Source: an uncultured Blautia sp.
GTDB lineage: Bacteria; Bacillota; Clostridia; Lachnospirales; Lachnospiraceae
Direction: 5' to 3'
NCBI RefSeq assembly: GCF_937880195.1
Contig: NZ_CALFLA010000082.1
Location: 1-38,306 of the forward strand
DNA: 38,306 nucleotides
Part shown: in pieces, positions 9,163-17,088 of the stretch
Layout: each line of letters begins with the position of its first letter
How positions within the stretch are numbered: the stretch's first letter is position 1
The notes under the pieces: generated by a model
Database searches by the model: none
The model's input: only the letters and a program-made list of their open reading frames with translations
What the model was told of the DNA's origin: nothing
Translations under genes and position numbers: made by a program

Positions 9163-10026
9163 ATGAAACTGGCAGGAAAGAGATCGGTATTTCTGGAATA
9201 TCTGGTGATCATTATAGGAACAGGGCTTATGGCTACTGCGATCACATCCTGTTTTGACGCGGCGGGTCTGGTAACAGGAGGATTTTCAGGTGTTGCCATT
9301 CTTGTGAAGGAATGGACAAGAGGAATTGTCAGCAACGGTGTCCCTCTGTGGATTACAAATCTTAGTCTGAACATTCCCCTTTTTATTCTTGCCACAAAGG
9401 TTAAGGGATTTTCCTTTGTAAAAAAAGCGCTGATAGGAGATATGTCCTTGACTGCGTGGCTGGCTGTACTCCCGGCATGGGAGCTTTCGGATGATATTCT
9501 TCTTTCTTCTGTTTATGGAGGGATCATCTTAGGAATTGGAATAGGTCTTGTATTTTTAGGAGGAGGAACAACCGGCGGAACAGATATGCTGGCAGCCATT
9601 ATCCAGAAATCCCTAAGACATTATACCATTGCCCAGATCATGCAGTTTATCGACGGAGCTATTGTTTTAGTGGGCATGTATGTATTTGGAATCCGTAAAG
9701 GCTTGTATGCCATTATTGCCGTATACCTGGTAACAAAAGTTTCAGACGGTTTGATCGAAGGCCTGAAGTTTTCAAAGGCCGTACACATTATCACAGATAA
9801 ACCGGAAGAAGTTGCCCGGATGATCATTCATGATATGGACCGGGGCGTGACGGGGATCAACGCACAGGGAATGTATTCCGGACAGGAAAAACTAATGCTG
9901 TATTGTGTTGTTGGAAAAAAGGAACTGGTGCAGCTAAAAGAAAATATTGATGAAATCGACCCGAAGGCTTTTGTGATCGTAGGCGACGCCCGGGAGGTTC
10001 ATGGAGAAGGCTTTATAGAAAGATAG
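9163..10026 (+). CDS. YitT-family membrane protein (DUF161 plus DUF2179)
   Basis: A 287-residue protein with five or six hydrophobic helices in the first 200 residues, including LGIGIGLVFLGGGTTGGTDMLA, the glycine-rich signature of YitT/DUF161 proteins. The last 80 residues form a soluble DUF2179 domain (HIITDKPEEVARMIIHDMDRGVTGINAQGMYSG...), with the characteristic conserved RGVT. The molecular function of the family is not established; transport has been suggested. The AGGAGGAGG ribosome binding site at 9148-9156 fixes the start. From memory, a YitT-type gene (yvjA) lies near ftsEX-ctpB in Bacillus subtilis, so proximity here may be conserved. Confidence 0.88.
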   Translation: MKLAGKRSVFLEYLVIIIGTGLMATAITSCFDAAGLVTGGFSGVAILVKEWTRGIVSNGVPLWITNLSLNIPLFILATKVKGFSFVKKALIGDMSLTAWLAVLPAWELSDDILLSSVYGGIILGIGIGLVFLGGGTTGGTDMLAAIIQKSLRHYTIAQIMQFIDGAIVLVGMYVFGIRKGLYAIIAVYLVTKVSDGLIEGLKFSKAVHIITDKPEEVARMIIHDMDRGVTGINAQGMYSGQEKLMLYCVVGKKELVQLKENIDEIDPKAFVIVGDAREVHGEGFIER

Positions 10027-10181
10027 GAAAAATATACAAAAATCACACAAAAAATTGTAACAAATTTTTGATTTCCTCTTTTAATTTTGGTGATATTGTA
10101 TTAAAATGTCTTTATGTTACAGGTTTTCTTTATGGGAAAAGAGAAAAAGCATGCAGAATGCGTGAGAAGGGATGTTAGCAG

Positions 10182-11270
10182 ATGATATCAAATCAGGTAC
10201 TTCAGAATACCCTGGAAGGGTTAAAAGAAATATCCAGAATCGAATTTTGTGTTATAGATACAGAGGGGAAGGTTCTGGCATCCACATTTTCAGATTTTTC
10301 AGTTCAGCCAGGTGACGTACAGGCATTTGTAGAATCCCAGGCAGACAGCCAGCTTGTAAAGGGATTGCAGTATTTTAAGGTATGTGACGATTACCAGTTA
10401 GAGTATATTCTGGTAGCTCACGGAGATGATGAAGATACGTATATGGTAGGGAAGCTGGCGGCATTCCAGATTCAGAATCTGATTGTTGCTTATAAGGAGC
10501 GTTTTGACAAAGACAGCTTTATCAAGAATCTCCTTCTTGACAACTTGCTTCTTGTGGATATTTATAACCGTGCCAAGAAACTTCATATTGATGCAGATGT
10601 ACGTCGTGTGGTCATGATCATGGAACTGGAACAGGAAAAGGATCATAATTCCATGGAAGCGGTAAAGAGCTTTTTTGGAGGCAAGACAAAGGACTTTATT
10701 ACCGCAGTGGATGAGCGGAGCATTATCATTGTAAAGCAGCTTGAGGATGGCGAAAATTACAGCGATATGGATAAACTGGCTCATGCGATCCTTGATACGC
10801 TGGGCTTTGGAGCGGACAGCGAGATTCATATTGCGTATGGAACAATTGTCAATGAACTGAAAGAGGTTTCTCGCTCCTACAAGGAAGCGCGTATGGCTCT
10901 TGACGTAGGTAAGATTTTCTTTGGGGATAAGGACGTAATCGCCTATAGCTCCCTGGGTATCGGCCGTCTGATCTATCAGCTTCCGATTCCGCTGTGCAAG
11001 ATGTTTATTAAAGAGATCTTTGAGAATAAATCCCCGGATGATTTTGACGAGGAGACATTAGTAACAATTGACAAATTCTTCGAAAACAGCCTGAACGTTT
11101 CTGAGACATCCAGACAGCTTTATATCCACAGAAATACCCTTGTATACCGTCTGGATAAACTTCAGAAGAGTACCGGACTGGATCTTAGGGTATTTGAGGA
11201 TGCTATCACATTTAAGATCGCGCTGATGGTTGTAAGATATATGAAGTATATGGAGACACTGGAATATTAA
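10182..11270 (+). CDS. PucR/CdaR-type transcriptional regulator
   Basis: A 362-residue regulator. The N-terminal region (about 1-110) is a sensor-like domain resembling sugar-diacid or PAS/GAF-type modules. The middle contains a GGDEF-like region, and the C-terminus (about 300-350) is a PucR-type helix-turn-helix (SLNVSETSRQLYIHRNTLVYRLDKL), the best recognised part. Proteins of this class activate purine, sugar diacid or amino acid catabolic genes; the effector here is unknown. A 155-base AT-rich gap precedes it, and hairpins follow it, so it appears monocistronic. No target operon is evident in the neighbourhood. Confidence 0.85.
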   Translation: MISNQVLQNTLEGLKEISRIEFCVIDTEGKVLASTFSDFSVQPGDVQAFVESQADSQLVKGLQYFKVCDDYQLEYILVAHGDDEDTYMVGKLAAFQIQNLIVAYKERFDKDSFIKNLLLDNLLLVDIYNRAKKLHIDADVRRVVMIMELEQEKDHNSMEAVKSFFGGKTKDFITAVDERSIIIVKQLEDGENYSDMDKLAHAILDTLGFGADSEIHIAYGTIVNELKEVSRSYKEARMALDVGKIFFGDKDVIAYSSLGIGRLIYQLPIPLCKMFIKEIFENKSPDDFDEETLVTIDKFFENSLNVSETSRQLYIHRNTLVYRLDKLQKSTGLDLRVFEDAITFKIALMVVRYMKYMETLEY

Positions 11271-11276
11271 GAAAAA

Positions 11277-11340
11277 GACTGCCGGATGCTTTTGCGTCCG
11301 GCAGTCTGCATCTGGCGCGCAAAGCGGACAAGTCCGCTTT
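11277..11340 (+). terminator. Two hairpins after the PucR-type regulator
   Basis: GACTGCCGGA (11277-11286) pairs perfectly with TCCGGCAGTC (11297-11306), with a few more base pairs and a TTTT loop. It is not followed by a T run. A second near-perfect palindrome, AAAGCGGAC/GTCCGCTTT, sits at 11321-11340. Together they probably end the regulator transcript. The rest of the gap to ftsE (11341-11550) contains no gene, only the repeat noted at 11487. Confidence 0.55.
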
Positions 11341-11486
11341 GTTCCACTGTATCACAAAAATTACACAGATATCATGTTGAATTTCTTTTCTCTATCATGT
11401 ACAATAAGACCCTGTAGGGTGTTTGGGAAGAAAAAGAGGGAATTTTTTCTGTTTTTCAAAAAACACTTGAATTTTAACAGGATATA

Positions 11487-11503
11487 TGTTACAACATTGT
11501 TAC
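11487..11503 (+). promoter_or_regulatory. WalR (YycF)-like direct repeat upstream of ftsE
   Basis: TGTTAC-N5-TGTTAC (11487-11492 and 11498-11503) matches the published WalR consensus TGTWAH-N5-TGTWAH in both halves with exact spacing. It lies 48 bases before the ftsE start. A weak promoter (TTGAAT 11467-11472, TACAAC 11490-11495, 17-base spacer) would overlap it, so the sign of regulation cannot be inferred. Use of this site by a WalR homologue in this organism is inference. Confidence 0.55.
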
Positions 11504-11550
11504 AAAACGATTAAAGGAATGGCAAATTCCGCTCTTAAAAGGAGGAACAT

Positions 11551-12234
11551 ATGATAGATTTGATTGATGTAAGTAAGTCATACGGCAAAGGCCTTCCGGC
11601 TGTCAACCATGCGAACTTACATGTGGATAAAGGAGAATTTGTATTTGTAGTAGGCAGCAGCGGATCAGGCAAGTCCACACTGATCAAGCTTCTGATGAAG
11701 GAACTTGACAGCACCAGCGGCCAGCTGATTGTCAGCGGCGAGCGTCTGGAAACAATGAAGCACAGCCGAGTTGCCAAGTACCGCAGGAAACTGGGCGTAG
11801 TGTTTCAGGACTTCCGTCTTCTGAAAGACCGTAATGTATATGAAAATGTGGCTTTTGCCCAGCGAGTGATCGGAAGACCGGGAAAAGTGATCAGAAGAAG
11901 AGTTCCTGAGGTACTGCAGGAAGTGGGGCTTGCAGGCAAATATAAATCCTTCCCGGATGAACTTTCCGGCGGCGAACAGCAGAGAGTAGCCCTGGCAAGA
12001 GCTTTGGTAAACCGTCCTGACATTCTTTTGGCAGACGAGCCTACTGGAAATCTTGATCCTCAGACAGCGGAAGAGATCATGAAACTGATCGAGGAGATCA
12101 ATGAGAGAGGAACAACTGTCCTTGTGGTAACTCATAATAAAGATATCGTCAATACAATGAAAAAGCGAGTTGTCACCATGCATGAGGGAGTCATTGTCAG
12201 CGACGAAAAAGAAGGAGGATATCATGAGGCCTAG
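11551..12234 (+). CDS. ftsE: Cell division ATP-binding protein FtsE
   Basis: A 227-residue ABC ATPase. Walker A is GSSGSGKST (35-43), the ABC signature is LSGGEQQRVALARAL, and Walker B is ILLADEPTGNLDP, followed by the switch His in VVTHNKD. Length and sequence are those of FtsE, which with FtsX forms a membrane complex that activates peptidoglycan hydrolases at division or along the side wall. The AAAGGAGG ribosome binding site lies just before the ATG. The 3' end overlaps the ftsX start by 11 bases, the usual ftsEX arrangement. A WalR-like repeat lies upstream. Confidence 0.96.
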   Translation: MIDLIDVSKSYGKGLPAVNHANLHVDKGEFVFVVGSSGSGKSTLIKLLMKELDSTSGQLIVSGERLETMKHSRVAKYRRKLGVVFQDFRLLKDRNVYENVAFAQRVIGRPGKVIRRRVPEVLQEVGLAGKYKSFPDELSGGEQQRVALARALVNRPDILLADEPTGNLDPQTAEEIMKLIEEINERGTTVLVVTHNKDIVNTMKKRVVTMHEGVIVSDEKEGGYHEA

Positions 12235-13129
12235 TACAATATGGTTTACCCTGAAACAGGGAATTAAGAACATAAAGAGAAACTGGATGTTTTCTCTTGC
12301 CTCCATTCTGACTATGGCGGCATGTATTTTTCTGGTAGGTGTTTTTTACTCGATTGTCAATAACGTAGACAATATTGCTCATAAGGTGGAACAGGAGGTT
12401 CCGATCACTGTATTCTTTAATGAAGGAGCCACACAGGAGCAGATTGACGCCATCGGAGAACAGATCCGCCAGCGTCCGGAAGTGGAGAACATAGTGTTTA
12501 AATCTGCTGAGGATGCCTGGAATGATTTCAGAGATCAGTATTTCCAGGGATCAGAAGCGGCAGAAGGGTTCAAGGATGATAACCCTCTTGTAAATTCTGC
12601 CAACTACCAGGTATATATGAATCAGATTGAGAAACAGACAGAGTTAGTAACCTATATCCAGGGACTGGAAAACGTACGTGAGGTAGAGCAGTCCGAGCAG
12701 GCAGCCAAGACTCTGGGAAGTTTTAATAGACTTGTCTCTATTGCCTCTATGGTGGTGATCGGACTTCTGGTTCTGATTTCTGTTTTCCTGATCCACAATA
12801 CGATTTCCGTAGGCGTTTCTGTTCGTCGTGAAGAGATCGGAATCATGAAATTTATCGGAGCTACCGACGGGTTTGTCCGGGCGCCTTTTGTTATGGAAGG
12901 AATTGTCCTTGGATTGATCGGCGCTGCGATTCCTCTGGTTGCTTTGTATTTCCTATATAACAGCGCTGTGGAATATGTACTGACCAAATTTAATGTGCTT
13001 ACAGGCGTGGTAGATTTTATTCCTGTAATGGAGGTTTACCGTACCCTTCTTCCTCTGGGACTTGCGCTGGGAATCGGAATCGGTCTTCTGGGAAGCTTCT
13101 GGACAACCAGAAAACATCTTAGAGTTTGA
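12224..13129 (+). CDS. ftsX: Cell division protein FtsX (permease-like)
   Basis: A 301-residue membrane protein with one N-terminal transmembrane helix (MFSLASILTMAACIFLVGVFY), a large extracytoplasmic loop of about 130 residues, and three C-terminal helices with the FtsX motif VSVRREEIGIMKFIGATDGFVR. It transmits FtsE ATPase activity to extracellular cell-wall hydrolases. Longer reading frames to 12170 exist, but the start at 12224 has a perfect GAAGGAGG ribosome binding site at 12211-12218 and gives the expected N-terminus. No M23 or CwlO-type hydrolase gene follows directly, unlike in some relatives; an S41 protease gene does. Confidence 0.95.
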   Translation: MRPSTIWFTLKQGIKNIKRNWMFSLASILTMAACIFLVGVFYSIVNNVDNIAHKVEQEVPITVFFNEGATQEQIDAIGEQIRQRPEVENIVFKSAEDAWNDFRDQYFQGSEAAEGFKDDNPLVNSANYQVYMNQIEKQTELVTYIQGLENVREVEQSEQAAKTLGSFNRLVSIASMVVIGLLVLISVFLIHNTISVGVSVRREEIGIMKFIGATDGFVRAPFVMEGIVLGLIGAAIPLVALYFLYNSAVEYVLTKFNVLTGVVDFIPVMEVYRTLLPLGLALGIGIGLLGSFWTTRKHLRV

Positions 13130-13277
13130 TTTTTCTCTTATTGGGAGAAGAGTTTCAGGTCTAAAGGGGCCTGTGATAACATATTAGTTAGAGATTCAGG
13201 ACTTTATGCGGCATAAGGCTTTGTTTTCAAAAGAGAAGGCAGGGCATTATGCCGCTTGTTTGTTAGGAGAGAGGATT

Positions 13278-14459
13278 ATGAAGAATAAGGAATACATCCG
13301 CGGGATCATTACCGGTGTGGTTTTTTCTCTTGCGGTGGGAGCAGGAGGATATGCAGGATTCAGACTTGGAGATAAGGGAGTGCTGTCTGACAGAGAACAT
13401 GTACAAAAACTGAAATATCTGGAGCATCTGATCCAGGAGGAGTATCTGGGGGAGGCGGATCAGGAGGCTCTTGCAGAAGGCCTTTATATAGGTCTTGTTT
13501 ATGGACTGGGGGATGACTATTCCAGATACTATACTGCGCAGGAATACCAGCAGGAAAATTCTTCTACCACAGGCTCCTATGTGGGGATCGGCATTGCTAT
13601 GCAGAAAAATGAAGAGGGCGGAGTAAAAATTGCAGAATGCTATGAAGGTGGACCCGGTGAACAGGCGGGGCTGAAGGTGGGGGATATTATTAGCGCTGTT
13701 AACGGAACCGATATTATGGAAATGGATACTTCTCAGGTGGCAGAGCTGGTACGGAACAGCCAAAAAGATCAGGTGGTTCTTACAATCCACCGGATGGGGG
13801 TGGAAAAACCTCTGAAATTAAATGTAAAGATTACAGATGTGGAGCTGCCTTCCGTGTTTTCTGAAATGCTGGAAAATAAAATCGGATATATCAGAATCTC
13901 CCAGTTTATGGAGGTAACGCCAGGACAGTACAGAGAAGCCTTTGAAACTCTCCAAAATCAGGGAATGGAAAAACTGGTGGTGGATCTTCGGGGAAATCCA
14001 GGCGGTCTTCTGACGTCAGTGTGCAGCATCCTTGGGGACATACTTCCAGAAGGACTGATCGTTTATACAGAGGACAAATATGGAAACCGTCAGGAAGAAA
14101 GGTCAGGAGGGAAATCTACTCTTACCATTCCCCTGGCAGTGCTTGTAAATGAAAACAGCGCCAGCGCATCGGAAATTTTTGCAGGAGCAGTAAAGGATTA
14201 TGGCATCGGAACCATTGTGGGAACTACAACCTTTGGAAAAGGTGTGGTTCAGGAGCTTCATCCATTAAGTGACGGAAGCGCAGTAAAGCTGACAGTATCT
14301 AACTATTACACTCCTAAGGGAAAATCCATTCACGAGGTGGGAATCGAACCGGATGTGGAAGTAAAACTGGCTCCAGAGCTTCTGAATAAAGAAGAAATCA
14401 CTCATGAGGAGGATAACCAGCTCCAGGAGGCGTTGAAAATACTGGAAAGAGAAATGTGA
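13278..14459 (+). CDS. S41 family C-terminal processing protease (CtpA/CtpB-like)
   Basis: A 393-residue protein with a short cytosolic tail, an N-terminal signal anchor (about residues 9-28), a PDZ domain (about 90-185, including GGPGEQAGLKVGDII) and an S41 protease domain. The Ser-Lys dyad is visible: Ser296 in SASASE and Lys321 in FGKGVVQ, 25 residues apart as in Prc/CtpA. It should cleave secreted or membrane protein C-termini outside the membrane. ATG 13278 was chosen because AGGAGAGAGG at 13265-13274 is spaced for it; the extension from 13206 is hydrophilic and would bury the signal anchor. Position after ftsEX matches ctpB in Bacillus subtilis. Confidence 0.93.
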   Translation: MKNKEYIRGIITGVVFSLAVGAGGYAGFRLGDKGVLSDREHVQKLKYLEHLIQEEYLGEADQEALAEGLYIGLVYGLGDDYSRYYTAQEYQQENSSTTGSYVGIGIAMQKNEEGGVKIAECYEGGPGEQAGLKVGDIISAVNGTDIMEMDTSQVAELVRNSQKDQVVLTIHRMGVEKPLKLNVKITDVELPSVFSEMLENKIGYIRISQFMEVTPGQYREAFETLQNQGMEKLVVDLRGNPGGLLTSVCSILGDILPEGLIVYTEDKYGNRQEERSGGKSTLTIPLAVLVNENSASASEIFAGAVKDYGIGTIVGTTTFGKGVVQELHPLSDGSAVKLTVSNYYTPKGKSIHEVGIEPDVEVKLAPELLNKEEITHEEDNQLQEALKILEREM

Positions 14460-14492
14460 CAAAAAAGATAAAGTTTTGTCGGAATTTTTTTT
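14458..14492 (+). terminator. Intrinsic terminator after the S41 protease
   Basis: GACAAAA (14458-14464) pairs with TTTTGTC (14474-14480), and a run of eight T follows at 14485-14492. The stem overlaps the stop codon. The stem is AT-rich, so efficiency is uncertain. Confidence 0.55.
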
Positions 14493-14501
14493 CTTTTTAT
14501 G

Positions 14502-14530
14502 TTGCCTGCATGAAACTTCAATGGTATGAT
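14502..14530 (+). promoter_or_regulatory. Promoter of the DegV gene
   Basis: TTGCCT (14502-14507) and TATGAT (14525-14530) are 17 bases apart, about 65 bases upstream of the degV start. Confidence 0.65.
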
Positions 14531-14594
14531 AAAAAACAAATAATTATTTCATTTGTACAGTATGATAGGGAGTTATGCTGGGAAAGGACAGAAT

Positions 14595-15464
14595 ATGAGA
14601 GAGTATGTGATCACAACAGATAATAACGCAGATCTTCCAGAGAGCTATTATCAGGAACACGGTGTGGGCTGCGGTTATTTAAGCTATACTATGGATGGAA
14701 CACATTATACCCATGAGAATTTTATGCCGGAGCCAGAGTTTTATGCAAAAATGCGAGCAGGATCCATGCCGTCCACAGCTCAGGTAAACCCGGCGGAGGC
14801 AAGACAGATTTTTGAACCATATTTAAAAGAAGGAAAAGATGTGCTTCACATTGCTTTTTCTTCCGGCTTAAGCGGTACTTACAACAGCTGCAGGATCGCG
14901 GCGGAAGAGCTTCAGGAAGAATATCCAGACAGGAGGATCGCGGTTGTGGATTCTCTGGCGGCGTCTCTTGGCCAGGGACTTCTTGTATATCTTGCCCAGA
15001 AGAAAAAAGAAGAGGGTAGCGATATGGACACCGTTGTCCGCTGGGTGGAAGAGAACCGGAATCATATTGTACATCTTTTTACTGTGGATGATCTGAACCA
15101 TTTGTACAGAGGCGGCCGTGTATCGAAAACAACAGCAGTTCTTGGAGGAATGCTGAACATTAAGCCGGTTCTTCATGTGGATGAAGAAGGAAAACTGATT
15201 CCGGTAGGCAAGGTCCGCGGACGTAAAAAATCCATTTTGGAGCTGGCATCTCTTATGGATCAGCAGATCGGAAGCTATAAGGATTCCTGCAATACCATTT
15301 TTATCAGTCATGGAGACTGTCTGGAGGACGCAGAATTTCTGGCGGCAAAGATCAGGGCGAAATACCATATTCAGACAGAGATCATCAATTATGTAGGAGC
15401 TGTAATCGGCGCCCACTCCGGTCCGGGAACTCTGGCTCTGTTTTTTGTGGGAGATAAAAAATAA
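14595..15464 (+). CDS. DegV family fatty-acid-binding protein
   Basis: About 289 residues, the normal size of DegV proteins. The N-terminus has the family pattern (VITTDNNADLPESYY), then AQVNPAEARQIF, SSGLSGTYNSC and DSLAASLGQGLLV, which line the lipid pocket. DegV proteins bind long-chain fatty acids; some (FakB) present them to the kinase FakA for phosphorylation. No fakA is visible here, so a FakB role is possible but unproven. The longer frame from 14553 is rejected because GGAAAGGA at 14581-14588 is placed for ATG 14595. It has its own promoter. Confidence 0.9.
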   Translation: MREYVITTDNNADLPESYYQEHGVGCGYLSYTMDGTHYTHENFMPEPEFYAKMRAGSMPSTAQVNPAEARQIFEPYLKEGKDVLHIAFSSGLSGTYNSCRIAAEELQEEYPDRRIAVVDSLAASLGQGLLVYLAQKKKEEGSDMDTVVRWVEENRNHIVHLFTVDDLNHLYRGGRVSKTTAVLGGMLNIKPVLHVDEEGKLIPVGKVRGRKKSILELASLMDQQIGSYKDSCNTIFISHGDCLEDAEFLAAKIRAKYHIQTEIINYVGAVIGAHSGPGTLALFFVGDKK

Positions 15465-15474
15465 TAATTTACAG

Positions 15475-15512
15475 AGTAACAAAAATGTAACAAAATCACA
15501 ATATTTTGTAAA
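15475..15512 (+). promoter_or_regulatory. WalR (YycF)-like repeats upstream of the secreted Fn3 protein
   Basis: AGTAAC (15475-15480), five bases, then TGTAAC (15486-15491) gives a direct repeat with 11-base period, 11 of 12 positions fitting TGTWAH-N5-TGTWAH. A third half-site, TGTAAA (15507-15512), follows two turns later, just before the -35 box. The placement upstream of the promoter suits an activator. This is a consensus match, not proof of binding. Confidence 0.5.
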
Positions 15513-15518
15513 AAACAC

Positions 15519-15547
15519 TTGCTTTTCCTTCAATCTTTCCGTAAAAT
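15519..15547 (+). promoter_or_regulatory. Promoter of the secreted Fn3 protein gene
   Basis: TTGCTT (15519-15524) and TAAAAT (15542-15547) have a 17-base spacer. Transcription should start near 15554, giving a leader of about 100 bases. Confidence 0.65.
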
Positions 15548-15559
15548 AGAAATAGTGGT

Positions 15560-15629
15560 ACGAAACAACAAGAAAAGGTTTCGTTAAAAAATGCCATCTG
15601 GTTCTGCCGGAGGTTTCGGAATCCAGATG
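15560..15629 (+). other. Structured 5' leader of the Fn3 protein gene
   Basis: Two hairpins lie between promoter and start codon: ACGAAAC (15560-15566) with GTTTCGT (15578-15584), and CATCTGG (15595-15601) with CCAGATG (15623-15629), the second with an inner CCG/CGG pairing. I do not recognise a known riboswitch class. The hairpins could stabilise the mRNA or bind a regulator. Confidence 0.4.
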
Positions 15630-15655
15630 CACAGATATGGGAAAGGATGAAAGAT

Positions 15656-16960
15656 ATGAAGCAAGAAGGAAGAGGGAAAAAAATAATCGCGCTTTTGCTG
15701 GCGTTACTGATGATGGTTTCTACTGCGTTTTGCACAGAAGTTCCGGTAAGCGCCGCATCAATCAGAAGCGACAGGATTACGGCGAAGATCGAGAGGTCGT
15801 CTTCCAGTTCTATCAGGATCAGTTGGAACAAGTCTTCCAAGGCTGACGGATATATTATTTTAAGAAGAGCCTCCGTAAAACACAAATATAAAAAGATTAA
15901 GACCGTAGGCAAAAACGTAACTTCCTATACAGATAAAGGGCTGCCCTATGGCAAGGCATATCAGTACGCTGTACGGGCTTATCGTAAGGAAGGCAGAAGA
16001 AACATTTACAGTGTATATAAGGCTGCAACAGGAGCAACCTGCCCGCCGACTCCCACTCCAAGAGTGAAGACGGTTTCTGAAAACAGAATCAACGTATACT
16101 GGAATCAGGTTTCCAGAGCGAGCGGCTACCGCATTTACAGAAGGATTCCGGGACAGAAGTGGGTTTTTGTGGCTGATGTGGCAAAAAACAAAAGAGTTTA
16201 TGCCGACAAGACTGTTCAGCCTGGTACAAATTATGTATACTGTGTCCGTTCCTATAAGAAGAGCAGCGGCAAGAAATATATGTCTGCTATCAGAAGCAGT
16301 AAGAAGATCAAGACTCCGGGAAATCCCTATGTCAGTCATTCTAAATTTACAGCGTCTCAGAAGGACGTAATGAAGAAGATTCTTTATGCAGTAGAAACCG
16401 GAGGACAGGTATACGGCAATCAGGATTATGCAGATTTTACAGAGGCTTATACAAACAGCAGCGCAGAACATGCCATTACCATCGGCGCAGGTCAGTGGTA
16501 TGCTACAGAGGCTCAGAGACTTCTGAAGCTGATCCATACGAAATATCCAGAAGTATGGAAGAAGTATGACAGTGACGGAAGAGTGTGGAAGGATGTAGAA
16601 TCCAGAAACTGGAGTACATATAAACTTTCTAAGAATCATTATAAAGCAAAACGTATTGTAAATATCATTAAATCCAAAGAGGGAATAAAATGCCAGGACG
16701 AGCTGATGTACCAGCAGATCGAAGAGATGGAAAATGAAATCCGGGCTCTTGGTATCACAGACGCCAGATCTGTGGGCATGTTTATCAATATCCGTCATCA
16801 GGGAGGTTACGGCGCTGTTACCCGCGTGCTTGGCAAGACGAAACATCCGGTAAGTCTTGATAATATTTATAAGGCTTTGCAGACGGACACTGGCAATCAG
16901 GTAGGGGCATACAAATCTCGTCAGAAAAAAGTCTATACCTGGCTGAGAACCTATATGTAA
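15656..16960 (+). CDS. Secreted protein with two Fn3 domains and a putative wall-hydrolase-like C-terminal domain
   Basis: A 434-residue secreted protein. A signal peptide (KKIIALLLALLMMVSTAFC, cleavage near VSAA) is followed by two fibronectin type III domains (about 35-120 and 130-215; the second starts after a PTPTPRVK linker), both with the WNxxSxAxGYxIxRR pattern. The C-terminal 210 residues (SKFTASQKDVMKKILYAVET...ITIGAGQWYATEA...) resemble lysozyme-like or chitosanase-like domains found in Firmicutes wall and phage hydrolases; Glu in AVETGG is a candidate acid. That assignment is tentative. ATG 15656 fits the GGAAAGG ribosome binding site better than 15647. Upstream WalR-like repeats agree with a wall function. 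Confidence 0.72.
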   Translation: MKQEGRGKKIIALLLALLMMVSTAFCTEVPVSAASIRSDRITAKIERSSSSSIRISWNKSSKADGYIILRRASVKHKYKKIKTVGKNVTSYTDKGLPYGKAYQYAVRAYRKEGRRNIYSVYKAATGATCPPTPTPRVKTVSENRINVYWNQVSRASGYRIYRRIPGQKWVFVADVAKNKRVYADKTVQPGTNYVYCVRSYKKSSGKKYMSAIRSSKKIKTPGNPYVSHSKFTASQKDVMKKILYAVETGGQVYGNQDYADFTEAYTNSSAEHAITIGAGQWYATEAQRLLKLIHTKYPEVWKKYDSDGRVWKDVESRNWSTYKLSKNHYKAKRIVNIIKSKEGIKCQDELMYQQIEEMENEIRALGITDARSVGMFINIRHQGGYGAVTRVLGKTKHPVSLDNIYKALQTDTGNQVGAYKSRQKKVYTWLRTYM

Positions 16961-16982
16961 AAAAGAACTTAAAAACATATTT

Positions 16983-17026
16983 AGGGCTGATACGGTTTTT
17001 AAAGACCGGTATCAGCCCTGTTTTAT
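16983..17026 (+). terminator. Strong terminator after the Fn3 protein gene
   Basis: AGGGCTGATAC (16983-16993) pairs perfectly with GTATCAGCCCT (17009-17019), with additional inner GGT/ACC pairing, followed by GTTTTATCTT. Confidence 0.88.
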
Positions 17027-17035
17027 CTTAAAGTA

Positions 17036-17064
17036 TTGTAATTAAAAACAAAACGTAGTATAAT
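17036..17064 (+). promoter_or_regulatory. Promoter of the cobalamin-riboswitch operon
   Basis: TTGTAA (17036-17041) and a perfect TATAAT (17059-17064) have a 17-base spacer. The predicted start site, near 17071, is just before the riboswitch. Confidence 0.75.
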
Positions 17065-17088
17065 CAAAACAATTGAATAAAAAGAACA

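Noticed and set aside
10056..10120. TGTAAC (10056) and TGTTAC (10115) before the PucR-type gene as another WalR site
   Set aside because: They are single half-sites 59 bases apart, with no partner at the required 11-base period.
11341..11550. A small gene in the gap before ftsE
   Set aside because: No open frame with ribosome binding site and plausible coding character was found.
12170..12223. Upstream start for ftsX inside ftsE
   Set aside because: It lacks a ribosome binding site, whereas ATG 12224 has a perfect one.
13206..13277. Upstream start for the S41 protease
   Set aside because: The extension is hydrophilic, would displace the signal anchor, and has no ribosome binding site as good as that before 13278.
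15540..15650. c-di-AMP or c-di-GMP riboswitch before the Fn3 protein
   Set aside because: The conserved sequence blocks of those classes are absent; only simple hairpins are seen.
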